A stretch of 64,000 nt of DNA from an uncultured Bacteroidota bacterium. GTDB taxonomy: Bacteria > Bacteroidota > Bacteroidia > Chitinophagales > Chitinophagaceae. The stretch lies in NCBI GenBank assembly GCA_903824665.1, contig CAIJXT010000015.1, positions 209,618 through 273,617 of the forward strand. The letters are read 5' to 3'. Of the stretch, positions 17,561 through 26,140 are shown one piece after another (positions within the stretch are counted from its first letter, which is position 1; the number at the start of each line of letters is the position of its first letter). Below the pieces are notes generated by a model. The model worked only from the letters and a program-made list of their open reading frames with translations. It did not search any database and had not been told where the DNA came from. The translations under genes and the position numbers were made by a program.

Positions 17561-19483
17561 TTACTCACTATCTAAGACAGTAGCACCCCCCCTATATAGT
17601 TGGGTTTTGTACCGAAAAGATGGAGAATTTAACAATTCACCCAATCCCAGGGTAGGCCATTTTTTGTCTACAGCATCAATTGTAGCGTCATCAGCAACAA
17701 TAATATTGGGCCAGGGCCGGTCAAAATTGTCGTGTGTTTTGGTCTTACGGGTACCATCCAGCCCCAAAATTAGCCTTTGCGGTCCACCATACATATGATC
17801 TCTTTTCGGATCCAGATTATTGCAAAACCGCCACAACACATCGGCTATATCACCTGCATTTACCGTATGCTCCACATACAGCACCATTTTTATGCCACTC
17901 ATACCCGGCTCTTTGCACAACTTTTCATGCAGCTCGGCCACATGCCCCGGCCGGTCTTTTTTCATAGCCACAAACAATACCGGAATTTCCCATTCCCGCA
18001 TCAGCCGGTCATTGATACCCGCAATTTCTGTATGCGCCGCAGCCATCCTGCCTGCCGAGAAGTCTGCCGGAATCTTATAGGGCAACAGCGGTGTGCTGAT
18101 CTCTTCTTCTGTTTTACGGGTGCCATCTATACACATCTTTCCACCAAAACCCATTTTGGAGCAGCTGTGATCCAGTACATCCATCGGCCCCTGGCTGAAG
18201 TACACATCTGTCACAGGATTAAGATTATTGAACACTTCCCGCGCGAGATTCTTGTAGTCGTCTATCTTTATACCATTCTGTCCCACCCCATTTGCCAGTA
18301 CCAGTATCTTGTTAAACATCATTTGCCCGGCTCCCCACATCGCATTCATTACTTTCTGTCCCTGCCCTGCATATTCCTTGTCTATCGTTGCGATTACCAG
18401 GTTGTGAAACACACCTTCCACAGGCATATTCATATCTGTGATCTCGGGCACCATGGTCATTTTTATCGGTGTCAGAAAGATGCGCTCTGTGGCCTTGCCT
18501 ATCCAGGCGTCTTCCTGTGGTGGTATCCCTACAATCGTTGCCGGGTATATGGCGTCCTTCCGGTGAGTAATGGCAGTGACATGAAAACGAGGGTACCAAT
18601 CGGGCAGCGAATAGTATCCGGTATGGTCTCCAAATGGCCCTTCCCATATCAACTCCTCCGAAGGATCTACATAACCCTCAATTATAAAATCAGCGTCCGA
18701 TGGCACCTCTATCTCCGGCTGTGTGATGCAGCGTACCAGTTCCACTTTCTTCTTCCGCAGAAAACCCGCCAGCATATATTCATCTACGTTCTCCGGCAGC
18801 GGTGCTGTAGCCGAGTAGGTGTATACGGGATCACCTCCCAGTGCCACCGCTACGGGCATGCGTTTACCCAGTTTCTTATATTCGTTGAAGTGCCTTGCCG
18901 ATACCTTGTGTTTGTGCCAGTGCATACCGGTCATAGTGGGCTCAAACACCTGCATACGGTACATGCCTATGTTGCGCATACCCGTGTTCGGATCCTTGGT
19001 ATGTATCGAGGGCAGTGTTACAAATGGCCCGCCGTCTTCAGGCCAGCATTTCAGTACCGGTAGCTTGCTCATGTCCGGTTTTTCCATCACCACTTCCTGG
19101 CAGGCGCCTCGCCCACTTACTACCTTGGGCATATACGATGCAAATTTGCCCAACTCAGGCAGCATCGCCAGCTTTTCCAGCAGGCCTTTCTTTGGCGTCG
19201 ACATCTTCTTTAGTAGCCCGTCTATATCATTCATCGCATCATCCAGATGCTGCACACCCAGCGCTATGCACATTCGCTTGTCGCTACCCATTGCGTTGAT
19301 CAGCACCGGGAACCCTGTTCCCGTATTTTCAAAGAGCAATGCCTTATTCCGGTCGCCCGATTTCGACACCCTGTCTGTTATCTCCGCAATCTCCAGTACA
19401 GGATCCACAAACGCCTTTATCCTCACCAGTTCACCAGCCTGTTCCAGCGCATCCATAAACGCCCGGAGTGATTTATATGCCAT
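17561..19483 (-). CDS. UbiD-type menaquinone biosynthesis decarboxylase
   Basis: A 640-residue prenyl-FMN-dependent decarboxylase of the UbiD family, in the long form found with the futalosine pathway. It would decarboxylate the (prenylated) 1,4-dihydroxy-6-naphthoate made by MqnD. UbiD hallmarks: RNIGMYRMQVF and MHWHKHK near residues 170-195 (prFMN and metal binding), and EGPFGDHTGYYSL near residue 280 with the catalytic acid region. The gene sits 16 kb from mqnB-mqnD, so the pathway genes are dispersed. A TACCTTTG box ends only 4 nt before the ATG, implying a leaderless or near-leaderless message. Confidence 0.9.
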   Translation of the reverse strand: MAYKSLRAFMDALEQAGELVRIKAFVDPVLEIAEITDRVSKSGDRNKALLFENTGTGFPVLINAMGSDKRMCIALGVQHLDDAMNDIDGLLKKMSTPKKGLLEKLAMLPELGKFASYMPKVVSGRGACQEVVMEKPDMSKLPVLKCWPEDGGPFVTLPSIHTKDPNTGMRNIGMYRMQVFEPTMTGMHWHKHKVSARHFNEYKKLGKRMPVAVALGGDPVYTYSATAPLPENVDEYMLAGFLRKKKVELVRCITQPEIEVPSDADFIIEGYVDPSEELIWEGPFGDHTGYYSLPDWYPRFHVTAITHRKDAIYPATIVGIPPQEDAWIGKATERIFLTPIKMTMVPEITDMNMPVEGVFHNLVIATIDKEYAGQGQKVMNAMWGAGQMMFNKILVLANGVGQNGIKIDDYKNLAREVFNNLNPVTDVYFSQGPMDVLDHSCSKMGFGGKMCIDGTRKTEEEISTPLLPYKIPADFSAGRMAAAHTEIAGINDRLMREWEIPVLFVAMKKDRPGHVAELHEKLCKEPGMSGIKMVLYVEHTVNAGDIADVLWRFCNNLDPKRDHMYGGPQRLILGLDGTRKTKTHDNFDRPWPNIIVADDATIDAVDKKWPTLGLGELLNSPSFRYKTQLYRGGATVLDSE

Positions 19484-19487
19484 AATG

Positions 19488-19495
19488 CAAAGGTA
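19488..19495 (-). promoter_or_regulatory. -7 box of the menaquinone decarboxylase gene
   Basis: TACCTTTG on the minus strand, 4 nt before the ATG at 19483. With the usual 5-7 nt distance from box to start site, transcription would begin at the start codon. Confidence 0.55.
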
Positions 19496-19555
19496 GGAAT
19501 AGCCTGCTGAGAAAAAGTTAAAAACCTACTATACCACGATATCCGCCATTTATAG

Positions 19556-19563
19556 TATTTTTG
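19556..19563 (+). promoter_or_regulatory. -7 box of the LamG/T9SS gene
   Basis: TATTTTTG, an exact TAnnTTTG match, 27 nt before the ATG at 19591. It rules out the in-frame TTG at 19561 as the start. Confidence 0.5.
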
Positions 19564-19590
19564 AAAATCACAAGCATTAAATACACCTTT

Positions 19591-20892
19591 ATGAAAATTG
19601 CCCCCCTAATAGTTGCCTTTTTAGCAGGCTCCATGTCCGCTCTTTGCCAACCCACCACCGGTCTGTTTGGCCATTGGGATATGAATGGCACCACCAACGA
19701 TGTTACCTCCACTGGAATGACTGGCCATGCCAGCAACCTGGTTGCCGCGGCTGGTATAGATGGCGTCATGGGCCATGCGTGGTATTTCAATGGAACAAAC
19801 AGCTCCATTACCATCCCATACCATGCTGCACTCAATGTCCCCAACCAGTTTACCATTTCGGCCCTATTCAAAATTGAAGGATATTATACCGGCCCATGCC
19901 ACACCAATATTGTTTTCATCCGGGGCAAGACCATCACCCGACAGGCTTCCTACTTCCTCAGTTACAGCGATGCGCCTGTTGGCTTTGGCTGCAATCCGGG
20001 CATGGATACCATGTCCGAGTCGTTTATCACAACAGCTATCGGGCCCTCCGGCGGTCTCGCACCTTCCTCTTTCACCCCGTACGACTATACCCCACACATT
20101 GTGCTCAACAAGTGGTACAATGTAGTCACCACTTTCAACGATACCGTTTATAAGATCTATGTGAACGATACCCTCACTACAACTGTTACAATACCCACTC
20201 CCGGCGCGTCCATGGGTACCAGCACCGACAGTGCCGCTATCGGTATTGCCCCTTACGATATGCCCGGATATCCTTACCGTTTCAAAGGTATAATTGACGA
20301 TATCAAACTTTACGACCATGCGCTTACGCCGTGTGAGATATCCAAACTCACTTTCTGGCGCAGCACGCTCATCACCGCAAATCCGGTCAACGATACCGCG
20401 CTCGTTGCCGGCACTGCAACATTCGCGATCTCTGACACAGGCAGCGGAGCTACCTATCAGTGGCAGGTGAAAACCGGCACAACGTTTGCAAATGTACCCG
20501 CCACAGCACCATATAGCGGCACCACCACCAAAGTGCTCACCATCAACCCCATTACAAGTGCCATGAATGGCTACACCTATCGCTGCATCCGCACCAGCAC
20601 CAGCGGCTGCATAGATACCTCCGCCGCGGGCAGACTGGCTGTCAATACCACCGGCATCAGCGACCACATCAGGGAAAACATAACAATTGCACCAAACCCC
20701 GCAAGGAATGCCATCTCTGTCACCGCTCCCGTTGCTATCCATAAGATTGAAGTATTTAACATCATCGGTCGCAAACTGATAACAGAAACGCCCGGCACCG
20801 CTACTGCTACGATCAATGTCGAGACACTTCCTGCGGGTGTCTACCTCCTGAAAATGAACGATAGTTATACCGTGAAATTCGTGAAGCAGTAG
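19591..20892 (+). CDS. LamG-domain surface protein with T9SS sorting domain
   Basis: A 433-residue secreted protein. Signal peptide (residues 1-20, ending SALCQ), then a concanavalin-like LamG jelly roll (about 22-240: GLFGHWDMNG, AWYFNGTNSSITIPY, FTISALFKIEG, IDDIKLYDHAL), an Ig-like or PKD-like segment (about 255-355, TYQWQVKTGT), and a C-terminal Por sorting domain (ITIAPNPARNAISVT to VYLLKMNDSYTVKFVKQ). T9SS cargo is exported across the outer membrane and its C-terminal domain is removed or anchored. The ligand of the LamG domain is unknown, probably a glycan. Confidence 0.9.
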   Translation: MKIAPLIVAFLAGSMSALCQPTTGLFGHWDMNGTTNDVTSTGMTGHASNLVAAAGIDGVMGHAWYFNGTNSSITIPYHAALNVPNQFTISALFKIEGYYTGPCHTNIVFIRGKTITRQASYFLSYSDAPVGFGCNPGMDTMSESFITTAIGPSGGLAPSSFTPYDYTPHIVLNKWYNVVTTFNDTVYKIYVNDTLTTTVTIPTPGASMGTSTDSAAIGIAPYDMPGYPYRFKGIIDDIKLYDHALTPCEISKLTFWRSTLITANPVNDTALVAGTATFAISDTGSGATYQWQVKTGTTFANVPATAPYSGTTTKVLTINPITSAMNGYTYRCIRTSTSGCIDTSAAGRLAVNTTGISDHIRENITIAPNPARNAISVTAPVAIHKIEVFNIIGRKLITETPGTATATINVETLPAGVYLLKMNDSYTVKFVKQ

Positions 20893-20930
20893 TCGGCAAA
20901 AGGCAGTTAACTCCTACGTTTATAAATCGC

Positions 20931-20956
20931 AAAGAGCCCGTAAAAACGGGCTCTTT
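20931..20956 (+). terminator. Terminator after the LamG gene
   Basis: An 11-bp perfect stem (20931-20941 AAAGAGCCCGT with 20946-20956) and an AAAA loop. The stem ends in TTT. It lies 38 nt after the stop codon, between convergent genes. Confidence 0.75.
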
Positions 20957-20957
20957 A

Positions 20958-20979
20958 CATGTGCATTTTCATGCACATG
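20958..20979. terminator. Second hairpin between convergent genes
   Basis: A 9-bp perfect stem CATGTGCAT/ATGCACATG with TTTC loop, one base after the previous hairpin. It may back up termination for the minus-strand phage-like gene ending at 21021. No T tract follows. Confidence 0.4.
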
Positions 20980-21020
20980 CTTGCTCAGCAAGTGCGATCC
21001 GCCCACTTCCAGGGCATGGA

Positions 21021-21521
21021 TCACCCCAACACTATGAACATCTCTGCCGGCACCCATTGCTGCTGCGGCTTAGTACTGTAATCTTCAAATGCTACCGAGT
21101 ACCGCAGCTCCCGCACACGGTAGCCGTCTGTCCTGCGTTGCGTGGTAACAGATACCCGCGACAGGCTACCGAATTGTTCTTCGCCCGGACTCCAGCCATG
21201 TATCGCAGTATGCAGCGCAGCTTCAGCACCATAATAAGCCATTGCCGCAGCTTTGTATTCAGCTGGCGTATCATGAGCTGTTGGGCTGTATGGCGCAAAT
21301 CCCAGCTTCAGCACTACAGTACCTTTTGCCATCTGCACATGCTCACCCATATTGGTGAAGGCAAAATCCTCAAAATCAATCAGCACACACGGCCACGATA
21401 CGGGCGGCCTGCCCTTTCCCGACAACTGTCCGGTGTCGTGCGCCACATGTGCCAGCCCGGGCACCTGCTGTACGATGCGCTCCTGCATCGCCACAAACAT
21501 TTTTACAAAAGGAGAATCCAT
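21021..21521 (-). CDS. Phage gp37/tail-terminator-like protein
   Basis: A 166-residue protein. It opens with a helix (FVKMFVAMQERIVQQVPGL), then alternating strands (WPCVLIDFEDFAF, GTVVLKLGFAPY) and a late helix-strand unit, a pattern seen in phage neck and tail-terminator proteins such as Mu gp37 (DUF1834). The assignment rests mainly on context: it is the last gene of a minus-strand group with DUF935 portal, DUF1320 and terminase genes. A 16-nt leader shared with the DUF1320 gene lies 3 nt before its ATG (21524-21539). Intact, no signal peptide. Confidence 0.55.
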   Translation of the reverse strand: MDSPFVKMFVAMQERIVQQVPGLAHVAHDTGQLSGKGRPPVSWPCVLIDFEDFAFTNMGEHVQMAKGTVVLKLGFAPYSPTAHDTPAEYKAAAMAYYGAEAALHTAIHGWSPGEEQFGSLSRVSVTTQRRTDGYRVRELRYSVAFEDYSTKPQQQWVPAEMFIVLG

Positions 21522-21523
21522 AA

Positions 21524-21539
21524 AATGATAGGGTTTAAT
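21524..21539 (-). repeat. 16-nt leader motif, copy 1
   Basis: ATTAAACCCTATCATT on the minus strand, ending 2 nt before the ATG at 21521. An identical copy precedes the DUF1320 gene (23609-23624). Not seen elsewhere in the window by eye. Confidence 0.7.
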
Positions 21540-21557
21540 AGTTAAAAAATGGCCTGC

Positions 21558-22661
21558 TTAAATGGATATACCATACGTATCATGCCAGTAAGACTCAGGT
21601 ATGTTTATTAAGCCTGCCAGCTCCTTGTCTATCGCTATCCGTTTGTGCAGGTAGTCTACATCCTTATCCTTCGTAAACACAAATCGCCCACCTGCTACCG
21701 GATATCCGTATGCACTCAGTATCGCATGAAACTGCGGCGAGTTCAGCATAGCAGCCGTATACGCAATGTCTGCCCGGGTAATCTCAAACTGCTGCTCCTG
21801 GTGTATCCTGCTTTGTGCATAGCCCGCACTACGGCTGCTGTTAGTGGTTTCTGTATTGCCCAGCACGGTCACAGATATTTCTTCATTCAGTGCTTTTATG
21901 AACGACAATTGCAACCCGCCATCACTATTAGCCTGCTTGCCGTCCTTGATCTCAAAATCGGCCTGTCGTGGTATCATCATCGACAGCGAGCTGCCACTTT
22001 CATCCAGTATCTTCCTGAGTTCAGCCCGTGTTTGCTCGTCATATGAGTCGTATTTTATCACCCGTACCGGCTGTCCGAATAGCTCTATGAACTGTGCCCA
22101 GTCCGCCAGGCCTCCCCGCTTGTACAGGCAGTAGGGTGCACATTTCAGTAGCAGTCCCAGGTCATTCTTATTGCCCATCACCCACACTTGCTGCAGATCT
22201 TTATACGGTATCCCCTGATTGCCCGTTTGCTCATACGCAATGATTCCCAGTTCCGGTTTTATATGCTTGCGGGGCAGATGGTGAAACGATAGCTCGGCAC
22301 CGGGCACAAACTCAATAGCCGATATGCCCCACAAAAGTGTCTCTATTATGGTGCGTACGATGTCTCTGAATGCCATCGACCGGATCAGCACATCCATCTC
22401 TGGCAGCTGCTTTCCTTCCGCTTCAAAAATTATTTCTTTATTAAGTACTGCATTTATCTTTTTACTTACCACGCCCGTCAGGTGCCCGTCCAGCAGTATA
22501 TCTTCATACAGATCATACAGTCGTGTCCGGTTCGGAAAACACACTGACTCCGCACTGGTAAGCGCATTGCGCCATGTTGCTATATCCTTTCTGCTCCGGT
22601 CTGCCGACCGCACATTTATCTCATTGATGATCACTGTCTCTTTGTGTGTCGTATGTGTCAT
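21558..22661 (-). CDS. DUF935 phage portal protein (Mu gp29-like)
   Basis: A 367-residue portal-type protein. Family signs: DILLDGHLTGVVSKKINAVLNKEI near residues 52-75, the ETLLWGISAIEFVPG segment near residues 107-121, HHLPRKHIKPELG, WAQFIELFGQPVRVIKYD near residue 190, and the C-terminal KRIAIDKELAGLINIPESYW. Portal dodecamers sit at one capsid vertex and form the DNA channel. It is shorter than Mu gp29 (about 500 residues) yet has no stop or frameshift inside. In Mu the portal gene directly follows the large terminase; here DUF1320 and two host-like genes lie between. Confidence 0.88.
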   Translation of the reverse strand: MTHTTHKETVIINEINVRSADRSRKDIATWRNALTSAESVCFPNRTRLYDLYEDILLDGHLTGVVSKKINAVLNKEIIFEAEGKQLPEMDVLIRSMAFRDIVRTIIETLLWGISAIEFVPGAELSFHHLPRKHIKPELGIIAYEQTGNQGIPYKDLQQVWVMGNKNDLGLLLKCAPYCLYKRGGLADWAQFIELFGQPVRVIKYDSYDEQTRAELRKILDESGSSLSMMIPRQADFEIKDGKQANSDGGLQLSFIKALNEEISVTVLGNTETTNSSRSAGYAQSRIHQEQQFEITRADIAYTAAMLNSPQFHAILSAYGYPVAGGRFVFTKDKDVDYLHKRIAIDKELAGLINIPESYWHDTYGISI

Positions 22662-22777
22662 ATATTTAATGTTTTTTTACTTGTTGCATTTGCCGTATAA
22701 AACTTATTACCTTTACGTTACTCACCTGCTAAGCCCTCCCCTTTTTTAGGATAGATTTTCAACAGTCCCCGGATACA

Positions 22778-23140
22778 ATGAGACGAATACTTACAGAGTT
22801 CTATAGTTTAGTACATGGTATTACAGGAGTAAAGTTGCTGGCTTATATTTCCGGCCTGTTTTACCTGTCAGTCTTTAATTGTGTGATTATTAAAGGTGTT
22901 GCTTCCCTCTTGCAGGGTTGGATCGGGTTCGTCGGCATTCTGGTTCGCCTCTTCTCTTTCCCGTTTGTGCTGTTCACTTTTGTACTGATGCTGGGTGCTA
23001 CTTACTGGATCACCCCTGCTGTGCAAACAGTAGCCAAAGACGCAAAGAAAAACAAAAGCTACACGACCCTGCTCCTCTATACATTATTCGGCCTCCTGCT
23101 GTTTACTTACGTGCAGTTTGGAGAAGCGTTTTTTACCTAA
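22778..23140 (+). CDS. Small integral membrane protein
   Basis: A 120-residue protein with three or four hydrophobic segments (about residues 17-40, 48-75, 97-115) and a short charged loop (KDAKKNKSY). It is the only plus-strand gene within the phage-like group, divergent from the portal gene and convergent with DUF1320. No family recognised. By fold and length a holin-like role could be imagined, but orientation and the even spread of membrane segments do not support it strongly; a host gene is as likely. Confidence 0.65.
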   Translation: MRRILTEFYSLVHGITGVKLLAYISGLFYLSVFNCVIIKGVASLLQGWIGFVGILVRLFSFPFVLFTFVLMLGATYWITPAVQTVAKDAKKNKSYTTLLLYTLFGLLLFTYVQFGEAFFT

Positions 23141-23170
23141 AATAGCTTTGGGGCTGCAGGCACAAAAAGG

Positions 23171-23608
23171 CTAATAAAAATGGTTGCGCCGCGGATTACT
23201 GCTCCAGTTGATACTGTTACCGTCAGCCGGCACTTCCCCGCCCTGCACATCTGCATATGGCCACCCATCGGGCTGTGCCTGACCAGTCATTATGGTCTTC
23301 AGTGCGCTCACTGCATCCTGATAGGCAGTTCGCAGCACACCATAATCCACTCCGGTATTCGATAGCCGCAGCAAATGCCAGCATGCCAGATGCTGTACAA
23401 TACTTTTAAGGTAAGCGTCGTTCACTGTAGGTGCCGCACTCTCTGTACCAAATAGCGCAGTCAGGTCATATCGACCCAGGTACATTTTCGCTTCCTGCTC
23501 AGCTGTTGCTATAGCACGTTCGGTTAGCGCATTTTCATCCCGGGTTACCTCCGCGATCACTTCCGGATACAGGCACGCCTCCAGGTCTGTTGGTGTTATT
23601 ATAGGCAT
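23171..23608 (-). CDS. DUF1320 phage protein (Mu gp36-like)
   Basis: A 145-residue protein of the DUF1320 family, the head-tail connector-type gp36 of Mu-like phages. It starts MPIITPTDLEACLYPEVIAEVTRDE and continues with the family's helix TERAIATAEQEAKMYLGRYDL, then the IVQHLACWHLLRL helix near residue 70; the tail ends in SNPRRNHFY, where the NPR-like close is typical. Its leader carries the 16-nt motif shared with the gene at 21021. Intact. Separated from the large terminase by a secreted-protein gene. Confidence 0.85.
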   Translation of the reverse strand: MPIITPTDLEACLYPEVIAEVTRDENALTERAIATAEQEAKMYLGRYDLTALFGTESAAPTVNDAYLKSIVQHLACWHLLRLSNTGVDYGVLRTAYQDAVSALKTIMTGQAQPDGWPYADVQGGEVPADGNSINWSSNPRRNHFY

Positions 23609-23624
23609 AATGATAGGGTTTAAT
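23609..23624 (-). repeat. 16-nt leader motif, copy 2
   Basis: ATTAAACCCTATCATT on the minus strand, immediately upstream of the DUF1320 ATG. Identical to copy 1 at 21524-21539. The remaining gap (23625-23855) contains no further gene. Confidence 0.7.
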
Positions 23625-23855
23625 TATTTTCAACGTCCTCAAATAGTTCTTGGGTATTACCGGGAAAAACAGTCTTGCACAACAATGTCGTGCAAACCCT
23701 TCAATTGCACCTCCGCACACCGGCATGCAGCCAGGCATAATGAGGGTGCCTTTCCCGGAAAATCAGAAATTTTGTTGTTCAAAACGATGGTGTCGCAGCT
23801 CCACTGCGCTGTTTGTCTGTGGCTATCAGATCACGCTATCGTTGGTTGGCTTACA

Positions 23856-24428
23856 TCAGTCGTCTTCGTCCTTCTGCTTTTTCTTTGCAGGTTTTTCTTC
23901 CTTTTCTTCATCCTCTTCCTCTGCCTCTTCTTCGTCCTCTTCGTCTTCGCTCTTTTTCTTCTTTGGGGCTTTTTTTACTGTTTGTTTTGCAGGTGCCTGC
24001 TTTTCCTCTTTGTCTGCTTTCTCTATTTCCAGTGTTTCGCCGGTCGCTTTTACTTGCGATATTTTCTTCAGGCTCCTGTCATAGGTCACTTCATAAATAT
24101 TGGCCACGTTGTCGCCCAGTACCAGCTGTATATAGCCAGTCAGCGTCTTGCTGTCTTCGGTATCATTCAGCGAGTCTACAACAGCATATATTTTAGCTAT
24201 GCCCTTGCCCGCTTTCTTGTATTCAGCCAGTTTGTTACGCTGTTCGCCAAACTCAGGCAATGTCAATATCTGCCTTCTGAAAACATTGTAATCCACCTTA
24301 TTCCTGTTCACCGACTTTTTCTCGGCCTGCTGTTCCTTACGGTCTTCTATCCTATCTTCTTTGTCCTGTTGTGCAATAGCAGAAAAGCTGCACAGAACGA
24401 TCAGCAGTATAACGGAAACTTGTTTCAT
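23856..24428 (-). CDS. Secreted protein with Lys/Glu/Asp-rich tail
   Basis: A 190-residue protein. Signal peptide (MKQVSVILLIVLCSFSAIAQ), a central domain of about 110 residues (VFRRQILTLPEFGEQRNKLAEY, KIYAVVDSLNDTEDSKTLTGYIQLVLG), and about 60 C-terminal residues made almost only of K, E and D. The middle looks like a conserved periplasmic domain of Bacteroidota hypothetical proteins. It lies between the large terminase and DUF1320 genes on the same strand, so it may be expressed with them, but it is not a known phage protein. The charged tail is probably disordered. Confidence 0.75.
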   Translation of the reverse strand: MKQVSVILLIVLCSFSAIAQQDKEDRIEDRKEQQAEKKSVNRNKVDYNVFRRQILTLPEFGEQRNKLAEYKKAGKGIAKIYAVVDSLNDTEDSKTLTGYIQLVLGDNVANIYEVTYDRSLKKISQVKATGETLEIEKADKEEKQAPAKQTVKKAPKKKKSEDEEDEEEAEEEDEEKEEKPAKKKQKDEDD

Positions 24429-24531
24429 TTAGTTATTAAGCTTTATTGTTTTCGAGCTGCAAAGGTGAAGAAATTTTCTTTCTGTTGCTCCTGAATAACT
24501 TTCCCACCCCAATCTCCTTTTCTACCCTTTG

Positions 24532-26073
24532 CTAAAACCGTTTGGCATTCACTACCCTTACTCCCGTCTCAATTCCCGTACAATCATGCTTTTTCATTCT
24601 GGTATTGATAGTCCACACCGCACCCTCCACTGCATCTGGTCCGTCATCATGTGCATTGCTGCCCGGCCCCAGAGTGGTAAACTGCTTCTCCAGCCGTTGC
24701 ATATGCTGGTTGCTACGTTCATCCTCGTTCAGATACAACTCACCATTTCTGTGCAGCGGCTCCAGCAGGCTTTCTATGCGGGTAAATTTGTCTGGCTTTT
24801 TTCGGGTATCGCCACGTATAGGAATGGGTCGCCCACGCTTTCTGCCCGCATCACTCACCTCTTTTACCAGCACATCCTGCATAAACACCTGTTCCATACA
24901 GTAGTAGCAGCTGCGGTCGCCGGCAATATCCATTATTCTGTAGTGCCAATCTATCATTTGCGCCGTCGTTGCCTTATCCAGAAAGCATTTTATCACATGA
25001 AACTCATGGCCACATTTTCCCACCAGCACCGTTGCTTTATAATCACCGTTGGTCTTATAAGAGGGGTCGGTATAGCAAACCAGAATATCATATTCTGCTA
25101 TTGGCCTTGCGGGCTTGTATGCCATTTCTTTAAACACCGACCCCTCCATAACCGGATTATTAAAATACTCCTTCTGCTGGGCTGCATAGCTCTTCTGTAC
25201 CAATACCCGATCTATGTCTTCTTCACTGTTCTTTTCCGGCCACGACGACTTTCCATTATCATCCCGTATGTTCACTATACCAGTATGGTCGGCGATTTCA
25301 GTGGCCCGTTGTATACACGAATCTTTGGCAATTCTGTTACCGCAAAATATAATGGTTGTCGGCACCGATACCGACCGTGTGCCTATTGCAGCTTCTTCTA
25401 TCCACCGCCACTTGCGGGCCACGATCTCCGGGTTCAGGCAGTCCGCATCAGTGTCCACATCGTCAAACAATATGATGTCGGGCCGCGCTTCTTCATTTCG
25501 GGTTCCGCGGGGGCTCTGTCCTGCACCTACTGCCCTTAATGCTACGCCGCCCGCAGTCACTATTTCCGATACCTTCCAGGTTCCTCCATCTTGCTGCCCA
25601 TAATCCTGAGCCAGCCGCCGATTGTATTCCAGGTTTGCTTTATAGGGCATCAACAACCGTGCTGCGTTGTCCAGACTATTACTTACCAGCAGCACACAAC
25701 GCTTCTTTGTCCTGTTGTCCACGCCCCCTGTGTCCATCATCTGGGCTCCTGCCCTATGTCCCACAAAAACCAGATAGAAAACCTCCATCATTGTACGGGT
25801 ACTCTTTGCCAGTTCACGGCTCCACATCCGCACTTCGCACCATTCAGCATTGGTAAGTACTCGCACAGTCGATTCCTTATGAAACTGTGCAGGCAATGCA
25901 AATGCGAAACGTTGAAAATAGTATTTGAACCATTCCTCCGGATCCGATTCCAGTGCTTTTACTCTTTGCTTTCTGTCTTCTTCGTGTTCCGTTTCATCTA
26001 TCAGCGTCCCGGATACCACCATTCGTACAAACTCCTCCCATTGCGCTATGCGCCTTGCTTCTTTTATGATCAT
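24532..26073 (-). CDS. Phage terminase large subunit (Mu gp28-like)
   Basis: A 513-residue packaging motor subunit. The N-terminal ATPase shows a deviant Walker A, SRELAKST near residue 92, and Walker B DIILFDDVDTD near residue 200. The C-terminal RNase H-like nuclease keeps the first acidic residue in CYTDPSYK near residue 335 and the closing pair in HDDGPDAVEGA near residue 490. No stop or frameshift interrupts it, so ATPase and nuclease could both work. It follows the small subunit gene after 67 nt. In phages it pumps DNA into a procapsid through the portal; no capsid gene is present here. Confidence 0.88.
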   Translation of the reverse strand: MIIKEARRIAQWEEFVRMVVSGTLIDETEHEEDRKQRVKALESDPEEWFKYYFQRFAFALPAQFHKESTVRVLTNAEWCEVRMWSRELAKSTRTMMEVFYLVFVGHRAGAQMMDTGGVDNRTKKRCVLLVSNSLDNAARLLMPYKANLEYNRRLAQDYGQQDGGTWKVSEIVTAGGVALRAVGAGQSPRGTRNEEARPDIILFDDVDTDADCLNPEIVARKWRWIEEAAIGTRSVSVPTTIIFCGNRIAKDSCIQRATEIADHTGIVNIRDDNGKSSWPEKNSEEDIDRVLVQKSYAAQQKEYFNNPVMEGSVFKEMAYKPARPIAEYDILVCYTDPSYKTNGDYKATVLVGKCGHEFHVIKCFLDKATTAQMIDWHYRIMDIAGDRSCYYCMEQVFMQDVLVKEVSDAGRKRGRPIPIRGDTRKKPDKFTRIESLLEPLHRNGELYLNEDERSNQHMQRLEKQFTTLGPGSNAHDDGPDAVEGAVWTINTRMKKHDCTGIETGVRVVNAKRF

Positions 26074-26140
26074 AGTGATAGTAGTTCAGACATCAGTTTA
26101 CCCGTGTCAGAACCTTGTTTATAGTTGTAAAATAGGTTGA

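Noticed and set aside
17777..19063. 428-residue open frame antisense to the UbiD-type decarboxylase
   Set aside because: Composition (many H, C, Y, R) is typical of a reverse-frame shadow; the sense frame is a complete known enzyme.
24529..25539. 336-residue open frame antisense to the large terminase
   Set aside because: No recognisable features; the terminase frame carries conserved catalytic motifs.
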